Assembly (NCBI RefSeq): GCF_963678545.1
Contig: NZ_OY782870.1
Location: forward strand, 1,612,001 to 1,676,000
DNA: 64,000 nucleotides
Source: an uncultured Methanomethylovorans sp.
GTDB lineage: Archaea > Halobacteriota > Methanosarcinia > Methanosarcinales > Methanosarcinaceae
Direction of reading: 5' to 3'
The notes under the pieces were generated by a model. It saw only the letters and a program-made list of their open reading frames with translations. It made no database searches and had not been told where the DNA came from. Below are positions 25,644-34,577 of this stretch, one piece after another; position 1 is the stretch's first letter; the number at the start of each line of letters is the position of its first letter. The translations under genes and the position numbers were made by a program.

Positions 25644-26004
25644 TGCTTTCTTCCCTTTGATGTTGGTTTTTAGTGGCTGGCAGGAAACCCCGTCTATAGG
25701 CAAGGTCCATTAGTGCTTCATATTTTCCATACATAAAATTATGAGTGTATTTTTCTTCAATGATACGGACATCATTTGCAGTCTTACCTTTAGGCTTTTC
25801 AGCATTGGCAAGTTCTTCTATAGTCTCATTATACTGTTTATCCTGAAACGGGTGCATGATTGTTCCAAGATAATTTATTATATCATACACAGCGCGCTTG
25901 TTCCCATAAGCTTCGTTCTGCATTATCGTAAAACATGCCCTAAAAACAAGACCGGAGAAGTCCATTGTAGCTTCTTCAGAGTCGGTATAGACTTTACTCT
26001 TCAT
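25636..26004 (-). CDS. 122-residue protein preceding the ATPase
   Basis: Start ATG 26004 is favoured because the minus-strand TATA-like stretch TATATACAAT lies about 30 bases upstream, which would give a leaderless transcript; ATG 26022 is the alternative. The product is helical and soluble, with an acidic N-terminus and C-terminal LMDLAYRRGFLPATKNQ. It overlaps the ATPase start by 8 bases. Co-transcribed and probably a partner or regulator of the ATPase. No family recognised. Confidence 0.6.
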   Translation of the reverse strand: MKSKVYTDSEEATMDFSGLVFRACFTIMQNEAYGNKRAVYDIINYLGTIMHPFQDKQYNETIEELANAEKPKGKTANDVRIIEEKYTHNFMYGKYEALMDLAYRRGFLPATKNQHQREESNV

Positions 26005-26132
26005 AAATCTATATAGATACATTATTGTATATATAAATTGTTTGAAATAATTACAATACTCAATATATGTATATATTCGTCACAAATATTTATATCGACT
26101 TATGAACTATATAGCTACAGGAAGTGATACAC
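26005..26132. promoter_or_regulatory. Divergent promoter region of the virus-like cassette
   Basis: Very AT-rich 128 bases with TATA-like elements on both strands (TTATATATACA on the minus strand near 26027-26037, ATATTTATATCG near 26087-26098 on the plus strand). It would drive the ATPase pair leftward and the long structural operon rightward. Confidence 0.5.
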
Positions 26133-26444
26133 ATGTCCTTAATAGGAATCGCCAAGAAAGTAGTCAAAAAAGTAACTGACTTCGTGAACTCCGATAAGGC
26201 CAATGCAGGTCTTGTAATGGGTATGCTTGGAACAATCATTGCGGTCATTATCGCTATCCTGATTGGTTCTCAGTTCATCTCAATCGGTAAAGACATGATG
26301 ACTGACCAGAACAACTCTGAAGGTATCTCAGCACTCGGCAACCTTGAGACCATATTTTATATGATCATAGGTATTGTTGTGCTCCTGCCTCTCGTTGGTC
26401 TCGGTGCATTCGTATTGTACATGTTCGGTGGAAGGAAGCAGTAA
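26133..26444 (+). CDS. Small two-helix membrane protein, major coat candidate
   Basis: 103 residues starting at ATG 26133 after AGGAAGTGAT, a strong ribosome site. A basic amphipathic N-terminus (IAKKVVKKVTDFVNSDKAN) is followed by a long hydrophobic helix (GLVMGMLGTIIAVIIAILIG), a polar loop and a second helix (TIFYMIIGIVVLLPLVGLGA), ending GGRKQ. Two-helix hydrophobic proteins of about 100 residues are the coat proteins of spindle-shaped and filamentous archaeal viruses. It is first in the operon. A glycine just before the first helix could be a site for the cassette's own prepilin-type peptidase. Confidence 0.6.
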   Translation: MSLIGIAKKVVKKVTDFVNSDKANAGLVMGMLGTIIAVIIAILIGSQFISIGKDMMTDQNNSEGISALGNLETIFYMIIGIVVLLPLVGLGAFVLYMFGGRKQ

Positions 26445-26486
26445 AACTGCCTCTTTTCCTCCTGTATTTTTACTAAGGTGATGAAC

Positions 26487-26795
26487 ATGTACAAAGAATA
26501 TTTTTACATATATTTTCTGTTCACAACTCTTTGTTTCTTCTATTCACTTCTGTCTCCAAACCTTTCTCACAAGCAGATTTTTTCCATTTTATGCATACCC
26601 CTGTTCATCGGGCTTGCAGTCAGTTCTCTCTCCATAGAGAATGTAACAATGCATGTTGTAGGCACGGAAGTGGTAGAACACACTAATGTTATCAGTTCAG
26701 TTGTAGGGGCTTACATTTTTGCCTTCTTTGCGCTCATTAGCACGATCAACCTTTACCGCTACTATTTAGAGGAGAAAAACAATGCCAGAAACTGA
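26487..26795 (+). CDS. Membrane protein, 102 residues
   Basis: ATG 26487 follows AAGGTGATGAAC. Three hydrophobic segments are seen (FYIYFLFTTLCFFYSLL, FSILCIPLFIGLAVSSL and VVGAYIFAFFALISTINLY), the central loop being extracytoplasmic. The last 14 bases overlap the next gene. No family recognised. Confidence 0.55.
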   Translation: MYKEYFYIYFLFTTLCFFYSLLSPNLSHKQIFSILCIPLFIGLAVSSLSIENVTMHVVGTEVVEHTNVISSVVGAYIFAFFALISTINLYRYYLEEKNNARN

Positions 26796-27177
26796 CTTTG
26801 ATTCTATTGATAATGATACAGCAGTAGCAGCTCATGTAGGCACCCTTGCAGGTCTGATTGGTACAGCATCAGATGTACCTCTTAACATGCAGGAAGATAA
26901 TTTCCCGATCCTTAACAAGATCAACCCTCTTTCGAATTTGAACCCTGCAGATGAAGTACTGCTGAAACGTTCGCTTGAAATTTTGTGGTATATGAAGGAC
27001 GATATGAGTTACGAGTCTCTTGTTCGTCTTAGAATGCACTATATCCCTTCTTTGTCGCTAGGTCGTGATGGGTTCGCTGTAAGGAGACTTACAGAAGTCA
27101 CAAAATCAATTAATTATAGCGAAGGTGGACAACAGCAGCAACAAGGAATATTCAACAAGTTGCTCAGGAGGAAATAA
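26782..27177 (+). CDS. Soluble 131-residue protein
   Basis: ATG 26782 overlaps the previous gene and has GAGGAG upstream. Hydrophilic, with an acidic N-terminus (MPETDFDSIDNDTA), a helical middle (PADEVLLKRSLEILWYMKDD) and a glutamine-rich then basic end (GGQQQQQGIFNKLLRRK). It may sit on the inner face of the membrane. The only clearly soluble gene in this part of the operon, besides those at 35297-35913. Confidence 0.55.
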   Translation: MPETDFDSIDNDTAVAAHVGTLAGLIGTASDVPLNMQEDNFPILNKINPLSNLNPADEVLLKRSLEILWYMKDDMSYESLVRLRMHYIPSLSLGRDGFAVRRLTEVTKSINYSEGGQQQQQGIFNKLLRRK

Positions 27178-27179
27178 TC

Positions 27180-27620
27180 ATGTTCAACATGACTATTGTT
27201 CTCGCAATCCTGGCAGTTGGTTTTCTTATTACAACACTACTCAGCGTAGCTGTGAACGTGCTTTTCGTGTTTAAATTCCCGTTCATTCTTAAGAGTCTTT
27301 TTGCTCAAAGATTAGTGTTTTTCTGTGGAATTGATGGATCCATAAGGCCAGAACCTGCCCGTGTAGAAGGTTATGGAATGAGAACCGATACGGGAACCTA
27401 CAATTTTGAACGTGAAGATGTTGTGACCTTCTACGGTATCCCTTCGATCCTTGTATACAGACCCATAGCAAGAGCAATCAGGCCAAACATAGCCCCAATT
27501 TTCCGCAAGCTCAAAAGAGCCGGAATCAAAAACAAAACCGCTTATGCCTCAATTATTGACAGTAAAAGAATGAGCTTAGACGAGTTTAAACAGACCTTTG
27601 AGGTGGTTGTAAGTGAGTAA
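27180..27620 (+). CDS. Membrane-anchored 146-residue protein
   Basis: ATG 27180 comes two bases after the previous stop with CAGGAGGAAATA upstream. Residues 7-30 are a membrane helix, followed by a beta-rich cytoplasmic or surface domain (FFCGIDGSIRPEPARVEGYG, DTGTYNFEREDVVTFYGIPS) and a basic helix. The arrangement recalls small viral membrane proteins with a DNA- or capsid-facing domain, but I cannot name it. It overlaps the next gene by 8 bases. Confidence 0.55.
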   Translation: MFNMTIVLAILAVGFLITTLLSVAVNVLFVFKFPFILKSLFAQRLVFFCGIDGSIRPEPARVEGYGMRTDTGTYNFEREDVVTFYGIPSILVYRPIARAIRPNIAPIFRKLKRAGIKNKTAYASIIDSKRMSLDEFKQTFEVVVSE

Positions 27621-28017
27621 CGAAGTACAGCAACCAATAGCAGTAATTGACGGTGATGAAACTATTGTTTACGGTTATGATGAAAAATTCATCCTGCCAA
27701 CCAAGCTATATAATGAAATTAAAGACGGTGCTCCCATTGCTCCTAAAGGAGAAGTCATCAGGCCAATTTCAGTTATCGATTTTCTCACAACAGGTGATAA
27801 CCCGGTAACTATGAAAGCAATGGTAGCTCGTGAAGTAGAGATCCAACGCCAGGACGATAAGACTCGTCAAAATCTGATTTTGTTTATTCTTGCTGGTGCA
27901 GGTATCGCTATTTTGTGTGCAGCTTTGGCTTACATCATGATTACAAAATCAGCAGATGTCGCAAGCGTAGCTGTGCAGAGTGTAGTGTCTACAGGAACGG
28001 GAGTTTCGATCAAATGA
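27613..28017 (+). CDS. Tail-anchored 134-residue protein
   Basis: GTG 27613 with GAGGTGG upstream. The first 95 residues are soluble (EVQQPIAVIDGDETIVYGYD, PTKLYNEIKDG) and a single membrane helix follows (LILFILAGAGIAILCAALAYIMI), then a short exterior tail. Its TGA overlaps the next ATG. Confidence 0.55.
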   Translation: MSNEVQQPIAVIDGDETIVYGYDEKFILPTKLYNEIKDGAPIAPKGEVIRPISVIDFLTTGDNPVTMKAMVAREVEIQRQDDKTRQNLILFILAGAGIAILCAALAYIMITKSADVASVAVQSVVSTGTGVSIK

Positions 28018-28154
28018 ACGGACTTATTACTTTCGTTCTTGGGATGTGGGCTGGTGGATTTCTTGTCATGCTTGCAGGGATAATGGTCTATCGTGATCAC
28101 CCTGCTGCGATCAAGATGGCAGCATTACTCCAATTAATCATACATGGAAAGTGA
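28014..28154 (+). CDS. 46-residue membrane peptide
   Basis: ATG 28014 overlaps the previous stop (ATGA). One membrane helix, LITFVLGMWAGGFLVMLAGI, followed by a short amphipathic tail. Size and form are those of minor coat or assembly peptides in small membrane-budding viruses. Confidence 0.5.
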   Translation: MNGLITFVLGMWAGGFLVMLAGIMVYRDHPAAIKMAALLQLIIHGK

Positions 28155-28158
28155 GAAT

Positions 28159-31100
28159 ATGGCATCGTGGACTCAAGATGGTTCAGGGAACTGGAAAAAG
28201 TCAGAATCGACTAAGAAGAATTACACTGTAATAGATGGTAAGAAGGTCGAGAAAGTAGAAGAAACTCGTTCTCCATCGGCTACATCATCTGATACCTGGA
28301 ACAAGGATAAAGTAACCCTTGAGGAAGCAAAACAGCAGACCTCAGACGTAGAAGCAGGAGTAATAAACGTAAATAAAGGAACTACTTCTATACAGACTGC
28401 TTCAACTACAGAAACCATCTCCCTCGATCAAGCCAAACAGCAAACAAAAACAGAAGCCTCTAACAGAGTAACGGCTGCAGAAACTGCACAAGCTTCAAAG
28501 ACTCCTACCGAGGTTTCAAAACAGGTAACGACAGTTACAAACGTATATTCAGATGGTAATTACGCTGTCACGGAGGAAACAGTAACTGAATCTAAATACA
28601 ACAACCTGGCAACTATTAAAGCAGGTTCCAGTGTCAGAAGTGCAGCTCAACTTGATCCTGTGACCAAGACTGAAACAGAATCAAAGATTGTTGAGACGGG
28701 ATCCTTAAAAGACCGTTTTAGTGATCGGTACTACATAGCTGATCCAATAAACTACTCTGAACTTAAAGTTCCTGAATCAAATACTACTGCGAATAAGTTT
28801 TATCTATCAGATGCAGCAATGAACGCTTTTAGTGAACAGGAAATCAGTGCTTCAGAGCTTTCCTCTTCTTCAACTACAACTAAGCCTTTTGCTCTAGAGG
28901 AGAAATTCAACAATCCACAGGCTATAAACACTGAGAATATCATCAATGCGTCTGCTAATGCTTATAATAGTGTAACTGCTACCATAGGGAGAACCGTAGT
29001 GGCTCCTGCAGCAAAGATAGCAGATAAAGCAATAGAATATGCTGATACTAATATCGAATCTGCAGATAACAAAGATTACTCTAAATACGAAGCTGCTCCG
29101 CTATATGGCGAATCTGAATCTGTTCTTAAGGAAGCTCCTACTCAAACCATAGCTAATGCTACTTCCAATGCTGCAGGGAAAACGGCAGGTTACTATGTTG
29201 ATGCTGTATCAGAAGTAAAACAAGCTGCAAAGGATACTCTTGATGCTGGAAATGTGTTTCAAGTGATGGACGAAGGAAGCGGTCCGAACTACCAGGTAAA
29301 CGAGAAAAAAGCTTCTGATACTGCAGCAGCTAAGTTCGTGCTGTCTGCAGGGGAAACAATAGCAGTTGCTCCTGTAGCAATTCCCCAGGCTGCAATCGCA
29401 TTTGTTAAAAATCCAGTGTCTTCTACTAAGGACTTTGTCGTAAATACTGGTGAACCCATTATTGCAGATCCTGCTACTGGTCTTGGAGCAGTGGCAGGAA
29501 TGGTTCTTACTGGAAGGGTAATTGAAGGCACTGTAAAAGTCGGGAAGGGTGCTACTGGCAAAATAGGAGAGTTTGCTACGGACCTCAAGAACTCAAAGAC
29601 CTATGAAAGGCAGGCTGCTGCGCTTAATGACTTCCATACAGTGCCCAAATCTGTAGGAAGTATGCCTGATGTTGAACCTAGTGTATCTAAGCTATCGTTG
29701 GTTGATGTTGGATATGTAAAGAGTGCTGAATCGTTCAAACTCAAGAATCCTAAAACTGCAGATGTGGTTGCTAGCAAGACCATGGTAAAGCAGAATGTCA
29801 TTGCTAAAGTGGAAACTCCTGAAAGTGCTATGAATTATGCTGAAAACATAGCAAAGCTGAACGAGTTCAAGCCAGTTCCCGAGTCGGTCAAAAGTATGCC
29901 TAATGTTGAACCTGTAGCATCAAGATTAGGACTTGTTGATATTGGCAAAATCAAAACTACAGACTCCTTCAAACTTAGAAATGCCTCTAACAAGTCAATA
30001 CTAAAGAAAGTGGCTCTTGATAATGATACCTTCAACATAAAACGTCAGCTCAAAAATAATCAAAACACAATTGCTAAAGTAGAGACCCCTGAAAGTGCTG
30101 TGAATTATGCAGAGAACATGGCAAAGCTGAATGAGTTCAAAAGTAACTCCTATAGAAGTGATTACACTGGTGACTTTTTTGAGAGGGTTGAAAATCCTAA
30201 TAAATTAAGGGCAATTGATACAAAAGTAAGTGTTAGAGAATGGGATTTAGATGAAAGAGTCCCTAAGGTAAAAACTTCTGCTCCCGAAGTTCTCAAGAAT
30301 TTTGAGATTAATGATAATATTGGTATAGATACCAGAGCTGCAAAAAGAAAATGGGCTGAACGAGATACTATTGCTAACTCTCCCACGTCTACGCCTGAGG
30401 TTCTACAAAGTATAGATAAAACAATAATGGGGGACAATATAGGTGTCGATACTAAAAACAGATTCAAGCCAGATAGACCACCCACACCACAAACATCTAT
30501 CCCGGAGGTACTCAATAACTTTGAGATAAATGAGAATGTGGGTATAGATACCAGATTTAAGACTCGTGAATGGGTAAAGGGTGAAAAAAATACAACCAGG
30601 AGAAAGGCACAGAAAGTTAACCCCGATAGTGTCCTTAAATCAACATTTGCGGATGAGGTACTTCAAAAAGATTACTTCCTCAAGAAAAACATGGCGAAAT
30701 TTATCGAGGATGATAGGGGTACAGTTTCATTTATAGAGGATCCGAAGATAGCCAACAAACTCACAAATAGTGATATCCAGGTACAAAGAGATTCCTTCAC
30801 AAAGGAATTTAATACTCCTGTTGAAGAAGCTGTACAGAGACCGAAGCGTTCTGAAATTGAAAGGTTTACAAATGAAATTCGTGAAAAACCTATAGAGCGC
30901 ACTAAGCGTTCAGAACTGATCGGTTCTATTGGTAAACAAATATCTTCACGTGGAAAAATCCCATCTCTAGACGAGCAATTTAAAGCCAGAGCTATGCAGT
31001 CGCAAATTCCACGATCTAAAGCATTTGTGTTGCCATATTCAGCTCAGGCTCAAATAGATTTAACAGCTCAGATGACTAGTCAACTGCCTGCACAAACCAA

Positions 31101-31461
31101 TATACAGGGACAGGTCCAGATGCAACAACTGGATTATGTGCAAAGCCTTAAGCAAACTACTAGATTGGACTCTGAGTATAAGGCACAGAACTTGCCTTCT
31201 TATGCTCAAAATAGAAATAGAACTAAAGGTAAAAAACAAGCACCTGTGGAGCCTATTAAATATACTACGGATCCCGTTGCCCTAGACGATCTTGTGAAAC
31301 CCGGTAGGAGGAATAAGTCAAACGAACCCCCGATTATTCCTTCTTTTATTCCTACTCGAAAAAAGAAATCTTCAAAGAAGGGAACGAACTCAGGTTCCGG
31401 TTGGAAATATGACCGCTTGTATAACAATTATGGCGATGCATCGAAGTGGAGAGGGGTCTAA
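28159..31461 (+). CDS. 1100-residue repeat-containing structural protein
   Basis: Begins at ATG 28159 after AAGTGAG, or at 28144 with five more residues. N-terminal third: Thr/Glu/Lys-rich with short repeats (LEEAKQQTSD, LDQAKQQTKT). Near residues 400-460 a moderately hydrophobic segment contains AGMVLTGRV. Middle: two copies of VPxSVxSMPxVEP with GLVDIG or SLVDVG, and two of VETPESAxNYAENxAKLNEF. Then three copies of PEVLxNFEINxNxGIDT. The C-terminus is Lys/Ser-rich and ends WKYDRLYNNYGDASKWRGV. No catalytic motif. It could be an internal scaffold, tape-measure-like or DNA-condensing protein of a particle. Not recognised. Confidence 0.6.
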   Translation: MASWTQDGSGNWKKSESTKKNYTVIDGKKVEKVEETRSPSATSSDTWNKDKVTLEEAKQQTSDVEAGVINVNKGTTSIQTASTTETISLDQAKQQTKTEASNRVTAAETAQASKTPTEVSKQVTTVTNVYSDGNYAVTEETVTESKYNNLATIKAGSSVRSAAQLDPVTKTETESKIVETGSLKDRFSDRYYIADPINYSELKVPESNTTANKFYLSDAAMNAFSEQEISASELSSSSTTTKPFALEEKFNNPQAINTENIINASANAYNSVTATIGRTVVAPAAKIADKAIEYADTNIESADNKDYSKYEAAPLYGESESVLKEAPTQTIANATSNAAGKTAGYYVDAVSEVKQAAKDTLDAGNVFQVMDEGSGPNYQVNEKKASDTAAAKFVLSAGETIAVAPVAIPQAAIAFVKNPVSSTKDFVVNTGEPIIADPATGLGAVAGMVLTGRVIEGTVKVGKGATGKIGEFATDLKNSKTYERQAAALNDFHTVPKSVGSMPDVEPSVSKLSLVDVGYVKSAESFKLKNPKTADVVASKTMVKQNVIAKVETPESAMNYAENIAKLNEFKPVPESVKSMPNVEPVASRLGLVDIGKIKTTDSFKLRNASNKSILKKVALDNDTFNIKRQLKNNQNTIAKVETPESAVNYAENMAKLNEFKSNSYRSDYTGDFFERVENPNKLRAIDTKVSVREWDLDERVPKVKTSAPEVLKNFEINDNIGIDTRAAKRKWAERDTIANSPTSTPEVLQSIDKTIMGDNIGVDTKNRFKPDRPPTPQTSIPEVLNNFEINENVGIDTRFKTREWVKGEKNTTRRKAQKVNPDSVLKSTFADEVLQKDYFLKKNMAKFIEDDRGTVSFIEDPKIANKLTNSDIQVQRDSFTKEFNTPVEEAVQRPKRSEIERFTNEIREKPIERTKRSELIGSIGKQISSRGKIPSLDEQFKARAMQSQIPRSKAFVLPYSAQAQIDLTAQMTSQLPAQTNIQGQVQMQQLDYVQSLKQTTRLDSEYKAQNLPSYAQNRNRTKGKKQAPVEPIKYTTDPVALDDLVKPGRRNKSNEPPIIPSFIPTRKKKSSKKGTNSGSGWKYDRLYNNYGDASKWRGV

Positions 31462-31709
31462 TGGGAGCAGTTAAAACTTGGCTTCTGGCTCTTGCCTCTA
31501 TTTTTGCAATGGGATTAGCATATCTGACTCTACAGCCATTTTTTGACTTTGGGCTTGAGTACATGAGAGCAATGGGCGGGTATGCTGCAGGTGTTGCTGG
31601 TCTTATAGACACGGTTCTTACTATCTTCCCTTATGGCTTCGCTGCAGCAGTGCTAATCTATGCTTTCATAGACAGTACCCGGCAAGAAGATAACAGCCAG
31701 TGGAGGTAA
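31461..31709 (+). CDS. 82-residue membrane protein
   Basis: ATG 31461 overlaps the previous TAA by one base and follows GGAGAGGGG. Two membrane helices (WLLALASIFAMGLAYL and VLTIFPYGFAAAVLIYAFI) with a small glycine-rich link. Stops three bases before the LamG protein. Role unknown. Confidence 0.55.
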   Translation: MGAVKTWLLALASIFAMGLAYLTLQPFFDFGLEYMRAMGGYAAGVAGLIDTVLTIFPYGFAAAVLIYAFIDSTRQEDNSQWR

Positions 31710-31712
31710 ACC

Positions 31713-34196
31713 ATGAGAAAAATAATCATGGTGGTGATGCTCCTCTTCTTGATTGCGCTGCCTGCAATGGCAGCAACCAACTCCTACACCAAAACACTCA
31801 CAACCACAACTGAACTCAGCAACGGTGCATGGTATACTGGCTACACTATTAGCGGAGACCGCATAGTACATGCTTCAGGTGCAGGAGAATACATATCTCC
31901 CGTATTCACAGCAGTCAATCTTACTTCAGGCGATGTCACCTACACCGATGATACAGGAAACAACGTCATAGACTATGCATGGTTATATAGCAACTCTCAA
32001 TGGCTCAATTCCACAGACGGTAGACATGTAACAGGTGGACACGCATTCTACAATATAAGATATCCTTTCAGTGGTTCTTCTGGCGGCATCACTCCTGATG
32101 TGTCCATAGTTGATAGCGGTAGTTCCCATCAAGACGCAACTCTTGGTGGTGGTGCAACCATCTATAGTGTACTCAATCATCGGTATGAGAACTACATCTC
32201 ATTTGATGGTGCAGGCGACTACACTCGAACTAACTACGCCTATGATTATGATGCTGGCTGGTGGTGCATAGCCGCAATGATAAAACCAGATGGTACAGCA
32301 GGCTCACCCATAGGCATCAGTGACAGTGGCAGCAATGCAGTCATAGAATTGCAGTACATAGATGCCGCAGCCGATTACTGGCAGCTTCTTGTACGAGACC
32401 AAAATGACAATGCAGTTTCGTCATACAACGCCTCAGTAACAATAACCCCTAACAACTGGCACTATATTGTGATGTATGCTGATGCTACTTACGTATATGT
32501 TTACATGGATGGAAAATACGTCACAAAAATAGACATGACCTACAACGCAAGCAGCCAACTCAACCTTGATTACATACAGCTTGGAGGTATCTACTTCGGT
32601 GGAAATAATATTGCAGATTGGGCAGGCGACATGGATGAGTTTCGATTCATGCATGGTGCTCTTCCTGCTTCCGAAAGAAGCGCATCAGGCATTATGGGAA
32701 CCTACATGACGGCTTGCGTTAACGGAAATATACCCCCAAAAAAGGATACATACAAGCTTGCAGGTGCAGCTGACGCAAATCTATATACTGTCATCACTGG
32801 CTATTCCATTGGCGGCTACTACGTCAATGACATCTCTATGACTTGGACTAACACAAAACCAAACATAGTGTCCATGTTCCCCGTTGACGATTATACCTAT
32901 GACACAGACCCGATAGTTACACTTTCAGTGAACGTAACTGATGCTGACATCACTTATGAAGACTTCATATCTGCATTCTTCTATGTTGATGGTGAATATG
33001 AGGGGTCAGCGAGTAGTTCCACAAATGGTGAAATACAGCAAAATATAGGTACTTTCACAGGCGGTTACCATACTTGGGTAGCAAACATACAGGACTCATG
33101 GAGTGGAGTTACAACAACTTCCACAGAAGGATTCTATGTACTTTCCATCCTGTACATCAGGGATGAACAGGACTTCGAAAACCTGATAGATGATGCCACA
33201 GTCACAATCAACTTCTATACTGAGAACACATCGACAACAAAGACCTCAAGTGATGGTACAGTTGACCTGTCTGGACTGCCAGTTCAGAACCTACTAGTTA
33301 CAGCTTCAGCCGATGGATACGAATCACGAAAGACCATCATTACAAGCCTGTACGATGCACAAAACATCTACCTGATTAGTGAAAATGCATCAACCATTTA
33401 CAACACATTCAAGCTGAACACTCAGTCTATCAGTTACCCTGTAACTGATTATTGGATTGATGTTCAGAAGCCTATGAATGGCACAGTCGATACAGTCTTC
33501 AGTTCATATTTCGGTTTCGATGGTTCATGTGGTACATATCTGATTGAAGGTGATGTCTACCGTCTTGTAATTCATTCCCCTGATGGCTCTGAAGTAAGCT
33601 ATGGTTGGTTATACCCGGATCCAGACGGCACAATGGACATAACAATAACAAGCAGCTCTGGCAGTAATTATGTGACTGACTGGTTAAGCAGTGGTTTCAC
33701 CTTTGATGAAGATGCAGATACAATCACGTTCTCTTATGATTCAGATGAGGAAATTGAAGCTGCTACTTTTGTAGCAACTGAAAACAATGAAAGCGTAGCA
33801 TCATATTCACTAGATACTAATTCAGGTACTTTTGTTCTTGCTTCTGACAGTTCAAAACACGAATACCTGATTACCGTAACTATTGAAACCGAAGATGGCA
33901 AATTCTACAATGTGACCCAGGCATTCACGCTGAACCCTGAGAACATAGATCCGTTTCCCTCATCATATCCCGAATGGTTCAAACAGGTGGTTGTGTCAGC
34001 TATTGCTATAGTCTGTATTCTTGCATTTAGTGCTTACCGTGCAGATGTAGGATGTGTGCTAGGTGCAGGTGTGTTCTGTACTGCTTATATTTTTGACTGG
34101 TTCCCAATTGGTCAGGCTGCAATCTACACAATAATTCTAATTGCTACAGCAGCAGTCATCAAATTCAAGAAAAAACAAGATAGGGTGATATATTGA
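31713..34196 (+). CDS. Exported LamG-domain surface protein with C-terminal membrane anchor
   Basis: 827 residues, ATG 31713 after GTGGAGG. A signal peptide (IIMVVMLLFLIALPAMA) precedes a large extracellular part. A concanavalin-like LamG domain lies at about 145-325 (YISFDGAGDYTRTN, WHYIVMYADATYVYVYMDGK, GDMDEFRFMHGALPASE). Then an Ig-like region, a carboxypeptidase-regulatory-like fold (VTINFYTENTSTTKTSSDGT) and another beta domain. Three C-terminal membrane helices (about 755-820) and a basic tail hold it. It is the best candidate for a receptor-binding spike or adhesin of the cassette. Its TGA overlaps the next ATG. Confidence 0.75.
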   Translation: MRKIIMVVMLLFLIALPAMAATNSYTKTLTTTTELSNGAWYTGYTISGDRIVHASGAGEYISPVFTAVNLTSGDVTYTDDTGNNVIDYAWLYSNSQWLNSTDGRHVTGGHAFYNIRYPFSGSSGGITPDVSIVDSGSSHQDATLGGGATIYSVLNHRYENYISFDGAGDYTRTNYAYDYDAGWWCIAAMIKPDGTAGSPIGISDSGSNAVIELQYIDAAADYWQLLVRDQNDNAVSSYNASVTITPNNWHYIVMYADATYVYVYMDGKYVTKIDMTYNASSQLNLDYIQLGGIYFGGNNIADWAGDMDEFRFMHGALPASERSASGIMGTYMTACVNGNIPPKKDTYKLAGAADANLYTVITGYSIGGYYVNDISMTWTNTKPNIVSMFPVDDYTYDTDPIVTLSVNVTDADITYEDFISAFFYVDGEYEGSASSSTNGEIQQNIGTFTGGYHTWVANIQDSWSGVTTTSTEGFYVLSILYIRDEQDFENLIDDATVTINFYTENTSTTKTSSDGTVDLSGLPVQNLLVTASADGYESRKTIITSLYDAQNIYLISENASTIYNTFKLNTQSISYPVTDYWIDVQKPMNGTVDTVFSSYFGFDGSCGTYLIEGDVYRLVIHSPDGSEVSYGWLYPDPDGTMDITITSSSGSNYVTDWLSSGFTFDEDADTITFSYDSDEEIEAATFVATENNESVASYSLDTNSGTFVLASDSSKHEYLITVTIETEDGKFYNVTQAFTLNPENIDPFPSSYPEWFKQVVVSAIAIVCILAFSAYRADVGCVLGAGVFCTAYIFDWFPIGQAAIYTIILIATAAVIKFKKKQDRVIY

Positions 34197-34576
34197 TGGA
34201 AAACGATGCAGTAAAACGATATATCTATTTTATCGTCATGATCAACTTTGCAATAAGCTTGATTTCGTTTACCGGGATATTCCCCGTTCAAGCCAACTCT
34301 TTCAATGTATTTGAAGATGTGAATGCCAGAATTACAGAACTCAGCAATAAATTCACGAATGCTTCAAACACTTTTGAATATATGATAGTAGTTGCCTCAT
34401 TGATAATCAATGGGCTCATACTTGTTTTTGAATTTATTTTCATATTGATTGCAGGTCTCCCAATGGTCCTGTACAATATTGGTGTTCCTTTGGCATTATG
34501 CGCTATAATCACGAGTCCTATACTGGTTATGATACTGTATGAGATAGCAACAAAGATGCTAAGGTCCGGTGCATAA
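34196..34576 (+). CDS. Membrane protein, 126 residues
   Basis: ATG 34196 overlaps the preceding stop region, with AGGGTGATAT upstream. One N-terminal helix (YIYFIVMINFAISLISFTGI), an exterior helical segment rich in Asn (DVNARITELSNKFTNASNTF) and two further helices near the C-terminus. The central segment could form a coiled coil against its neighbours, a form seen in fusion-like or pore-like viral proteins. Not recognised. Confidence 0.55.
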   Translation: MENDAVKRYIYFIVMINFAISLISFTGIFPVQANSFNVFEDVNARITELSNKFTNASNTFEYMIVVASLIINGLILVFEFIFILIAGLPMVLYNIGVPLALCAIITSPILVMILYEIATKMLRSGA

Positions 34577-34577
34577 C

